A DNA stretch of 18,382 nt from an uncultured Emergencia sp. Lineage in GTDB: Bacteria > Bacillota > Clostridia > Peptostreptococcales > Anaerovoracaceae. Shown here piece by piece: positions 1-6,866 of the stretch. Numbering within the stretch: the first letter of the stretch is position 1; every line of letters begins with the position of its first letter. The stretch lies in the NCBI GenBank assembly GCA_937997955.1, contig CALLDR010000002.1, forward strand, positions 1 through 18,382, written 5' to 3'. Position numbers and translations under genes: made by a program. The notes under the pieces were generated by a model that was given only the letters and a program-made list of their open reading frames with translations, did not search any database and was not told the origin of the DNA.

Positions 1-55
1 ACTTCCCAGCCGTTGCCGTGGCGTCCGTCTGTACCAGCAGGGCCAATTGTTCCCC
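1..55 (-). repeat. Copy B of a 55-bp perfect in-frame repeat
   Basis: Bases 1-55 are identical to 904-958 (offset 903 bp, exactly 301 codons). Both copies encode the TGEQLALLVQTDATATAGK segment that opens a GLUG-like unit. Just outside, identity falls to roughly 70% by eye over 60-120 versus 963-1023. This copy may continue beyond the window edge. Confidence 0.9.
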
Positions 56-1144
56 CGTGGCAATCTGGTATGGATCCGCCTGTGTTCCTGTACCCCCGGT
101 AAATTTGCTGGCAATCTTTCCAGTCCACACCGTGCCGGGCGTACCCATATTTTCTCCGGGCGGGATCTCGCGGGTATCGTCGAAAAGTGGGAATGCCAGC
201 AGCTGCGGCGTACCGCCTTCCACCGTCCGCCATACCGTGTCGAAGTCAAATCCCGTCATGCTGGTCTTCGCCGCGTCGCCTATCATATGCCCCGGTTCCA
301 GCTCGGTCACACCGGTCTGCCCTTGCGTTGCATAGACATTCTCCAGCACCATCTTTGCGCTGACGTTTCCCAAGGCGGAATCGCGATTTTCACCGTATAC
401 GTAGCATCTGCGAATAACGGTGTTATTCGCATCCGCCGCTCCCCACAGAGAACCGACCAGGCCGCCTTTCTTCCCTGTCGCTGTCAGCGAACCGGTAAAG
501 AAGCTGTCTTCCATACACACCGGCCGCGGCGTAGCTCCCACGAGCCCGCCGACGTCTGCTCCCTGTATCTTTACACTGGAAGCAGCAAAACAGTTGCTGA
601 TTCGAGGAGGCGTCCCGTCCATATGCTCTATATAAGCCGCGATACTACCAACAAACTTTGCTTTCAGATCAGCCTTTACAATTCCGACGTTTTTCACGAC
701 GGCGCCCGGCCCAATGAAGCAGAACAATCCCGCGCGGGTTGTGGTCGTGACGTCCGCGTCGATAAACAGTCCCTCCACCACATGCCCCTGCCCATCCAAT
801 TGGCCGCGAAAACTCACGGTGGACTGGACCCAGGAGGTCGCGTCCCGCTGCCAATCCTCGGACGCGGTATCATTGAGACGGATATCCTCCGTCAGGACGT
901 AATACTTCCCAGCCGTTGCCGTGGCGTCCGTCTGTACCAGCAGGGCCAATTGTTCCCCTGTGGCGATTTGATACGGATCCTCTTGGGTTCCCTGGCCCCC
1001 GGCATATTCGGCGGCTGTCCCGCCCGACCATACAGTGCTCGCGGCGGCAACGAGTTGTCCCTGATACCCCGCTGTAAACGGCAGGCACATGGCGGCGACC
1101 AGCGTCAGGGACAGAACAGCTTTCCCGATGCGCTTTCTTTTCAT
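1..1144 (-). CDS. Secreted GLUG-like repeat protein (partial, runs off left edge)
   Basis: An open frame runs from an ATG at 1144 to the window edge without a stop (381 codons visible), so the C-terminus is missing. The start has AAAGGAGGG about 6 nt upstream. The N-terminus is a typical Sec signal peptide: MKRKR, then a hydrophobic stretch to about residue 22, with likely cleavage near VAAA (about 35-37). The mature part has the pattern of GLUG / filamentous-haemagglutinin-like beta-solenoid proteins: an opening GTxxDPYQIATGEQLALL segment (about residue 54 onward), LDGQGHVVEGLFI, repeated AGLF / GGLVG turns, and a closing VWRTVEGGTPQLLAFP. A second unit opens about 301 residues after the first. 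Such proteins are usually cell-surface or secreted and may be adhesins or glycan-binding; the ligand cannot be read here. It lies 32 bp after the importer 2 binding-protein gene and is probably the last visible gene of the operon. I recognise the repeat style, not a specific protein. Confidence 0.8.
   Translation of the reverse strand, partial: MKRKRIGKAVLSLTLVAAMCLPFTAGYQGQLVAAASTVWSGGTAAEYAGGQGTQEDPYQIATGEQLALLVQTDATATAGKYYVLTEDIRLNDTASEDWQRDATSWVQSTVSFRGQLDGQGHVVEGLFIDADVTTTTRAGLFCFIGPGAVVKNVGIVKADLKAKFVGSIAAYIEHMDGTPPRISNCFAASSVKIQGADVGGLVGATPRPVCMEDSFFTGSLTATGKKGGLVGSLWGAADANNTVIRRCYVYGENRDSALGNVSAKMVLENVYATQGQTGVTELEPGHMIGDAAKTSMTGFDFDTVWRTVEGGTPQLLAFPLFDDTREIPPGENMGTPGTVWTGKIASKFTGGTGTQADPYQIATGEQLALLVQTDATATAGK
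904..958 (-). repeat. Copy A of the 55-bp perfect in-frame repeat
   Basis: This is the partner of bases 1-55 and lies in the first repeat unit of the same GLUG-like gene. It is in the same reading frame. Confidence 0.9.
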
Positions 1145-1151
1145 AGAGAGC

Positions 1152-1170
1152 CCTCCTTTTTGCAAAAAAG
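1152..1170 (-). promoter_or_regulatory. Shine-Dalgarno of the GLUG gene with an A/T hairpin overlapping it
   Basis: On the minus strand a C-T5 / A5-G stem with a TGC loop (1170-1156) runs directly into GGAGGG. The stem therefore contains the AAG of the AAGGAGGG ribosome binding site. It is a weak A/T stem, so any effect on translation is speculative. Confidence 0.3.
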
Positions 1171-1176
1171 CACGGG

Positions 1177-2631
1177 TTATTTATATAACTTCTCCTGTTT
1201 CTCCAAAAAGCTGTTGATAGTCTTTACGTCGTTAGCCACCACATTTTTCAACGAATCAATCTGCTGTGCCACCTGCGCGGGATCGGCTTTCACAATGTCG
1301 GTAAACTTCGCTTCTGTGGATCCCGTAATCTTAACCAGTCCCCGCAGGAGATAGTACTCCTTTTGCGCCGCATTTTTGGAAGTCAGCTTGAAAAAGAAGT
1401 TGGATGCCTCTTTATTGATAAACGCCTCATCAGTGTTGTAATTGTTGACGTCTAGGTAATACCGCAGAAAGATACCGGCGGCCACAGGATTTTTAGCGCC
1501 CTTAATGATACCCCAGCCACGGAACAGACTGGCCGGCTTCGCTTTTGTGTTGGCATCAAAGTCGGGCAAATAGGTAAAGCCGATATAATCGGGATTCATT
1601 TCCGCCCAATATCCCGTCTTTTTTAATCCAAACGCGTTTGTAACGCAAAGACCGGTTTTACCGTTCATGAAAGCATCGCGGTCCGTGGTTAATCCCTCTT
1701 TGTTACATTTGGCGGCAAACTGGTACACCTTTGTCAGCATGGGATTCTGGATATCGCTGACCATCCTTCCGTTACTGAGCTTGAAAAATCCCGTTCCAAA
1801 CATGGCGGGAAGAATCCGAGGATCCATATATCCGCCTTTGTATTGGCTTCCCAGTTCGGAGACCTGCTTCATAACCGTGTACATCGCATCAAACGTCCAG
1901 ACTCCCGCCTCGTAATACTCGGCAGGAGTACGGATATTGTTATCCTCCAACAGCTTTTTGTTAAAGAATACCATGTCCGTTTCCGACCAGATGTTGCCTA
2001 CAGTATTGCACAAGTACGGCTTGCCTCCTAGGCTGGAAGCAGCAAAGGTGCTGGCGTCCCAAATAGGATCGCTCATATCGATTTGGGATACTTCCAACGG
2101 CTGCAGCACGGAGAACGATGCGGGAAACTCGTTGTTGTCGAAGCAGATGTCCGGCGCATCTTTTGACGCAATCATGCTGGTAAGTGTCTGAATATAGTTA
2201 GTCTGCGCCACCATGTCCACCTGGACCTTAATACCGTATTTCTTCTCAAACGCCGTCACGACCGGACCGTCCTCGTTCGCCTGTGGGTCTTTCCAAGTAG
2301 CAAAGCGCACCGTAGTCCCGCGATATTTTTCAGGATCCACCTTCCCGGCAGGGGTACTGCTGTTCCCACGTGTTGTAGAACTCGTCTTTTCACCACTTAC
2401 CGTGGTTTTCACGGCGGAGTCCGCGCCGGAAGTGGTCTCTCCGCTGACACCTGAAGACACGCTGGCGCCAGATATACCGCTGGTTGTACCGCCGATCGTG
2501 ACGCTCTCTCCCGTGCTCTGCGAACCGGATTGGCCGGGCCCATTCAACTGTTTGCCGCTGCATCCGGCGAGAATCGACAACGTTAAGGACACCGTCAATG
2601 CCAGAGTAATGATGCGATACTTTGCTTTCAT
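1177..2631 (-). CDS. Sugar ABC transporter solute-binding lipoprotein (importer 2)
   Basis: This 484-residue extracellular family 1 solute-binding protein would capture an oligosaccharide outside the membrane and deliver it to the permease pair encoded just upstream. The N-terminus is a lipoprotein signal with lipobox LAGC (Cys24). A long Ser/Thr/Gly-rich tether follows (about 25-97), then the binding domain starting at TVRFATWKD (about 105). Family features include KYGIKVQVDMV, ASKDAPDICFDN, KLLEDNNIRTPAEY followed by WTFDAM, and a C-terminal domain with FRGWGI and NPVAAGIFLRYYLDVNN. The ATG at 2631 has AAGGAGGAG about 7 nt upstream. It is the third gene of importer 2 (permease, permease, binding protein), 35 bp after the second permease. 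The ligand cannot be assigned; GH16 genes in the operon suggest a glucan-type oligosaccharide. Confidence 0.92.
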   Translation of the reverse strand: MKAKYRIITLALTVSLTLSILAGCSGKQLNGPGQSGSQSTGESVTIGGTTSGISGASVSSGVSGETTSGADSAVKTTVSGEKTSSTTRGNSSTPAGKVDPEKYRGTTVRFATWKDPQANEDGPVVTAFEKKYGIKVQVDMVAQTNYIQTLTSMIASKDAPDICFDNNEFPASFSVLQPLEVSQIDMSDPIWDASTFAASSLGGKPYLCNTVGNIWSETDMVFFNKKLLEDNNIRTPAEYYEAGVWTFDAMYTVMKQVSELGSQYKGGYMDPRILPAMFGTGFFKLSNGRMVSDIQNPMLTKVYQFAAKCNKEGLTTDRDAFMNGKTGLCVTNAFGLKKTGYWAEMNPDYIGFTYLPDFDANTKAKPASLFRGWGIIKGAKNPVAAGIFLRYYLDVNNYNTDEAFINKEASNFFFKLTSKNAAQKEYYLLRGLVKITGSTEAKFTDIVKADPAQVAQQIDSLKNVVANDVKTINSFLEKQEKLYK

Positions 2632-2666
2632 TAAAAACTCCTCCTTGTCTATTTGCGTATATGTTT

Positions 2667-3665
2667 CTATCCTGTAATACCCACACGGTCTATGCTTTCG
2701 ATAAACCAGCGCTGAACAACCATAAACACCAACAGCACCGGGATAATAAACATCAAACAGCCGGCCATCAGATAGGCCATGCCTTCCGGATTATCGGCCG
2801 TCAACCATATGCCACGGGTAGTCAGCATCTCGTTCAGGTTGGAAAGAGCGACAGCCAGCGGATAATCTCGTCTCATATACATAGATGCCAGAAAATAGTC
2901 GTTCCAATGCCAAATCAGGGAGAAAATCGTCACGGTCAGGATAACGACACCCGAGGACGGAACTGCTATAGAGACAAACGTGCGAATCGGACCGGCACCG
3001 TCAATCCATGCCGCCTCCTCCAGCTCAGATGGAAGTCCCTTAAAAAACTGAATATAAATGTAAATCAATATGCCGGAACGCAGACCGACAGCAAATAGCG
3101 ACGGCAAATAAAACGTCAGCTCGGTTCCCAGTAGGTTCGGTCGCAAATCGATGCCGGAGACGTCTTGAAACAGACCAAGTATTCCCAGTACATCCATCTT
3201 CGAAAAGTTAATCACCAGTGGAATTATAATCATGGGAGCAGGAACCATAATCGTCACAAACAGCAACGCCATCAGAAGCTTGCGAATCTTAAAGCGAAAA
3301 CGGGCAAAACCATAAGCGACAACCGCACAGGTAACAACTTCGATTAGTGCGCTGACCACCTCAAGCCGGAGCGTCGCCAGCAGGGCGTTTCCGTAATCCA
3401 TCACCTCGTATGTAAACCGGAAGTTCTCCAGCGTCACCGAGCTAGGCAGCCAAATCCGCCCCGGATCTAGGAAAGCGTCTCGTGTACTGATGGAGGACAC
3501 GATCATATAAAACAATGGATAAAGAATGATATAGCCAATTGCCAGCAGGATAAGTAGCCTAGCCACGCTGTAAAGGCCGTGCTTGAGCCGGGATACCCGG
3601 CGCACCGTCCGGTTCAGACTGTCCGAGCGGTTTGTCGGGCTGAGGATTTCCTCCAGACTTCTCAA
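2667..3665 (-). CDS. Carbohydrate ABC transporter permease, MalG type (importer 2)
   Basis: This 332-residue inner-membrane permease of the MalG/LacG class would form half of the importer 2 channel. A basic N-terminal tail precedes the first membrane segment (about 36-58), with about five more helices after it. The ATPase-docking EAA loop is clear: EEAAWIDGAGPIRTFVSIAVP (about 216-236). The C-terminus, WFIESIDRVGITG, is typical of the class. The start is a TTG at 3665: AAGGAGGGG lies about 6 nt upstream, and the next in-frame ATG is at residue 54, inside the first helix. The gap after the preceding permease stop is only 15 bp, so the Shine-Dalgarno overlaps that stop region. The protein needs a cytoplasmic ATPase that is not encoded in this window. 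Confidence 0.93.
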   Translation of the reverse strand: MRSLEEILSPTNRSDSLNRTVRRVSRLKHGLYSVARLLILLAIGYIILYPLFYMIVSSISTRDAFLDPGRIWLPSSVTLENFRFTYEVMDYGNALLATLRLEVVSALIEVVTCAVVAYGFARFRFKIRKLLMALLFVTIMVPAPMIIIPLVINFSKMDVLGILGLFQDVSGIDLRPNLLGTELTFYLPSLFAVGLRSGILIYIYIQFFKGLPSELEEAAWIDGAGPIRTFVSIAVPSSGVVILTVTIFSLIWHWNDYFLASMYMRRDYPLAVALSNLNEMLTTRGIWLTADNPEGMAYLMAGCLMFIIPVLLVFMVVQRWFIESIDRVGITG

Positions 3666-3672
3666 ACGATTC

Positions 3673-3680
3673 CCCTCCTT
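3673..3680 (-). promoter_or_regulatory. Ribosome binding site that decides the TTG start at 3665
   Basis: Minus-strand AAGGAGGG sits about 7 nt before the TTG and directly after the TGA (3683-3681) of the previous gene. No in-frame ATG is close enough to use this site. Confidence 0.75.
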
Positions 3681-4589
3681 TCAATCCCAACGTTTTACCA
3701 GGAAGCAGTGATAAGCCCATACCAATATGCCCATTATGAAACCGACAATCATAAAATACATCCAAAGCATCGCCGAGGTTTCATCATAGTTTCCACCCTG
3801 CATCTGCGTGTAGGCCCGGCTGACCAGCGTATTGTTCGCATCAGTAAACAGCTCAATCATCGTAAAGATACCGACCAAAAGAGTCACTCTCGACAGCATG
3901 GGAAATGTAATAAACCAGAACTCCTCCCATTTGGAAGCGCCCTCAACCGTACTGGCTTCATACAGGGATTTCGGAATGGACTGCAGTCCCGCGATGAACA
4001 GTACAATCTGTATCCCGCTCTTCCAAATCAGGTCAAAGATGCTGTTGATAATATTTTTGGCAAACTCGGCGATCTGCGGCGGCAGATTCAGCCAGCCCAT
4101 CACGTCTTCCACGCTGAACATATTGTCGGTTATGGACTCAGACATGGCAGTTGTCGTCATATCCCGGCTGGTCGTCATAAACAGCAAATTCATCACAACG
4201 CCCGTCGTGATGATCACCGGCAAAAAATACAGCACGCGGAAAAACAGCCGCCCGCGAAACCTCTGATTCAAAATCAGTGCCAGAATCAGGCTAACCACCA
4301 AGATGAGAGGCAGGGAATATACTAAGGTAGCGACCGAAGAAAGCAGACTGTCGGTATACGTGGGATCCTCCATCACCAGCTTGAAGTAATGTCGAAAGCC
4401 GGTTAGCGAGGATTCCATGCCTTTATCGGTCAAAACAACCGTGGAGAACGAATAAACCACGGATTGAAACAACGGAATAGCGAAGAACAGGACGAAGCCT
4501 ATTATCCATGGAGAAACAAACAGCAGTCCATACCGACTTTTCAGGGATTCAATACCCCGTATTTTTCGTTGCTTTACACGGTCTGTCAT
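3681..4589 (-). CDS. Carbohydrate ABC transporter permease, MalF/LacF type (importer 2)
   Basis: This 302-residue permease is the MalF/UgpA-class partner of the next gene. A cytoplasmic tail (MTDRVKQRKIRGIESLKSRYG) is followed by a first helix (about 21-41) containing the class-typical FVSPWIIGFVLFFAIPL. A periplasm-side loop has GFRHYFKLVMEDPTY. The EAA loop is YEASTVEGASKWEEFWFITFPM (about 210-231). The segment around 131-180 is longer than in many LacF proteins. The ATG overlaps the stop of the DUF5696-like lipoprotein gene by 4 nt (ATGA, 4589-4586), indicating translational coupling and tying that lipoprotein to this importer. Confidence 0.93.
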   Translation of the reverse strand: MTDRVKQRKIRGIESLKSRYGLLFVSPWIIGFVLFFAIPLFQSVVYSFSTVVLTDKGMESSLTGFRHYFKLVMEDPTYTDSLLSSVATLVYSLPLILVVSLILALILNQRFRGRLFFRVLYFLPVIITTGVVMNLLFMTTSRDMTTTAMSESITDNMFSVEDVMGWLNLPPQIAEFAKNIINSIFDLIWKSGIQIVLFIAGLQSIPKSLYEASTVEGASKWEEFWFITFPMLSRVTLLVGIFTMIELFTDANNTLVSRAYTQMQGGNYDETSAMLWMYFMIVGFIMGILVWAYHCFLVKRWD

Positions 4590-6835
4590 GCCGCTGCCTC
4601 CCCTATCCGGTATTGTCCCGCTTCCACACGTCCCAGCGGTGTGTCCTGCGCCGTTTGACCGCGATTGACAACAACCGCCACGCCGTTTTCATAAACCGTC
4701 ATACGGACTCTGTCCCCCAGTAGCGTATGAGACATTATCGCCACGCCATCGATAGACTCGTAATAGGGCTTGAGCATGCGAGCCGTGTCGACGATGGCCG
4801 TTCTCCAATCCGCATAAACCCCACTGCATAGCGTCGGGGAAACCGCATCCAGCGCCGCAGCATCGTAGGTATCAAATAACGAGTAAGCGGGGCTGCATCC
4901 GCCTTCAACAGCAGCCAGCAGCATATCGTCAGGAGACGATGCTAGATTGACGGCGGCGGAGGACATCGGTATATAGCCCTTAAACACAATTTGATAAAAA
5001 GGAATATCGTCATCAAATATCTCGTGCTGCGTGGATCGCATCGGCGCGCGGAAAATGTGATCGGCGCGCGAAGCAGCATAGGCGTTAGCCTCGGATACGG
5101 CAAGCTTCCGTCCGCTGCTATGTATAGTATCCATGAAAACCGCTATATCTGAGGACATCCCCCCCCTGGAATGGGTTCTCCGGCTACCGTAATCGGAATA
5201 GGCGAGGCTGGACATCGTTCCAAGGCCGAATCCCTCCACCTCCCATTTCTTCGTCTTGCTAATCAGCTTTTGCGCGCTGCCGGCCAACTGCTCGCGCGCC
5301 AGCAGCACATAACGGGTATCTGCCGCCTTGTTTCGCAGCGCCACATGGTACATGGTCGGGTACACCGTCTGACCATTGGCCCCCTTGGCTGTGTCAAAGG
5401 TTTTCGACCAACCGTCGCCGGACGAGGAAAACCGTACCGTGTCAAAATCAAAGAATAGAGGAATCGTGTTCTCCCGGCAGTAACTGGCCAGTTCGTTCAT
5501 GATCTTGACTGACCCCAGCTTGTTATGCACGGTATAGCCGCCGGCAATTTTTCCGATATTCAAGCCGCTCTCACCGAAACCGTCCAGCGACACCGCGGGT
5601 GCGGCGCCGGTTTCCTCATACAGCTCCCGGATAATCGTTTCCGCCTGCGCCAGCGTCGTCAGAGGTATCAACGTCTCATAGGGAACGCCGAGAAACGACT
5701 TCTTCGCCAGTATGCCGCCGTTTATGTACAGACTGAAAGCGCTGCTCCCGCGTTCCCTGCGCGTCAGCCCATCCGTCCGAATCAGGTACTCACGGTAGGT
5801 CTTGGCTATCCCCGTATAGTTGGCATCGCCGTCGTACAATGGATAAAATCCAACGGTCAGTTTGTCTTCGACACGTTCCTCCATATACTTGACGGACTGC
5901 TTGATCCTATTGGTATACAGCTTTGTTTGCAGATTGGCATAGCCTCTCACGCGAAAGGACGCATAAACCGTTGAGTACCGGAGCGAGGACGCGCCTGCTC
6001 TCGCCTCGATATACGCTGTATCGGCGCCGCTTTCGATAATCGCGCACATAGCCTGGTTTCCCGCTTTCGCGCCGTATACCGGCAACCGAACCTCCTCTTG
6101 TGTCGCGGGAAGATCGTTTCTCTCGACGATCGGATCGTCGCCGTACATTTCCTGGGAATACGACAGTCCCGACGAAGAAATCGTTTTGGGATATACCAGC
6201 GCCCCGGAGCCGGACGGCACAAATAAATATCCGTCCTCGCTGGTGTTGGAGACCGCACAGATAAACGGTGCAACCGCCACCTTGAACACTTTGTTTCCGC
6301 CCTCTTGAATCTCTGTCGGATCGATCGTTATTTCCATGCCGCTTTCGCGCAGACGATATTCCACCGGAACAGCAAATTTCTCCTGGTCGAAAAAATACGT
6401 CACTTTCAGTCCGTCAGATAACGGAGAACAGGACACGCGGCCGTTGCGCACAGCACCATTATAGGAGTTGGACGTCACCAGATTTTGGGTGTCGGCCTCA
6501 ATATAATCCACTAAAATGGCGGATTCGACCATGGGATGGTTCTTCACCGGCAAACCGAACTCATCCAGCAATTGTTCCGAAGAGCCGGTCGGCGTTGGAC
6601 TCCACCGGACATTACGGACAATATCCACCAAGGTTATCTGCTTGTTCTTATTGTCCCATTCCAAACGGAACCTGCTGTTTTCCACTACCGGGCCGTTTTC
6701 CTGTTCTGTCTCGTCTATCTGGGTGCCAAAGGCCGGATAACTCACCGTCGCTCTTTGCGCACATCCGCTCAGGAGGCCTAGCAACACCACCATGGTAAGG
6801 ACGGCTATCCGACTTATACGATTATGTTTTCTCAT
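4586..6835 (-). CDS. DUF5696-like lipoprotein, glycosidase-like (749 aa)
   Basis: A large surface lipoprotein with signal peptide and lipobox LLSGC (Cys25). Three regions can be seen. An N-terminal beta-rich domain (about 45-330) includes FRLEWDNKNKQITLVDIVRNVRWSPTP. A probable TIM barrel follows (about 340-700), starting at YTGIAKTYREYLI with alternating strands and helices. A short C-terminal beta segment has RMTVYENGVAVVVNRG. It resembles the leaderless protein at 16311-18020 in the YREYL/YRDYQL segment, in IPFYQIVFKG versus IPFFALVYHG, and in order along the chain, so the two are distant paralogues. I recall DUF5696 proteins beside sugar importers in Bacillota; that is memory, not a search. 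The function is probably glycan hydrolysis or binding. Glu582 (AVSEAN) lines up with a candidate catalytic Glu of the paralogue, but its Asp appears replaced (GTMSS, about 539-543). The ATG at 6835 has GGAG about 8 nt upstream. It is coupled by a 4-nt overlap to the importer 2 permease. Confidence 0.75.
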   Translation of the reverse strand: MRKHNRISRIAVLTMVVLLGLLSGCAQRATVSYPAFGTQIDETEQENGPVVENSRFRLEWDNKNKQITLVDIVRNVRWSPTPTGSSEQLLDEFGLPVKNHPMVESAILVDYIEADTQNLVTSNSYNGAVRNGRVSCSPLSDGLKVTYFFDQEKFAVPVEYRLRESGMEITIDPTEIQEGGNKVFKVAVAPFICAVSNTSEDGYLFVPSGSGALVYPKTISSSGLSYSQEMYGDDPIVERNDLPATQEEVRLPVYGAKAGNQAMCAIIESGADTAYIEARAGASSLRYSTVYASFRVRGYANLQTKLYTNRIKQSVKYMEERVEDKLTVGFYPLYDGDANYTGIAKTYREYLIRTDGLTRRERGSSAFSLYINGGILAKKSFLGVPYETLIPLTTLAQAETIIRELYEETGAAPAVSLDGFGESGLNIGKIAGGYTVHNKLGSVKIMNELASYCRENTIPLFFDFDTVRFSSSGDGWSKTFDTAKGANGQTVYPTMYHVALRNKAADTRYVLLAREQLAGSAQKLISKTKKWEVEGFGLGTMSSLAYSDYGSRRTHSRGGMSSDIAVFMDTIHSSGRKLAVSEANAYAASRADHIFRAPMRSTQHEIFDDDIPFYQIVFKGYIPMSSAAVNLASSPDDMLLAAVEGGCSPAYSLFDTYDAAALDAVSPTLCSGVYADWRTAIVDTARMLKPYYESIDGVAIMSHTLLGDRVRMTVYENGVAVVVNRGQTAQDTPLGRVEAGQYRIGEAAA

Positions 6836-6866
6836 TGATTTTCTCCACTGTGTTGTCGATTTCTCC

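Noticed and set aside
47..1354. Long plus-strand open frame (435 codons)
   Set aside because: It lies antisense over the GLUG-like gene and the end of the SBP gene, crosses their boundary, lacks recognisable motifs, and its translation is rich in Arg/His/Cys as expected for a shadow frame.
3579..4325. Plus-strand open frame (248 codons)
   Set aside because: It is antisense across two well-supported permease genes and is His/Gln/Arg-rich without motifs.
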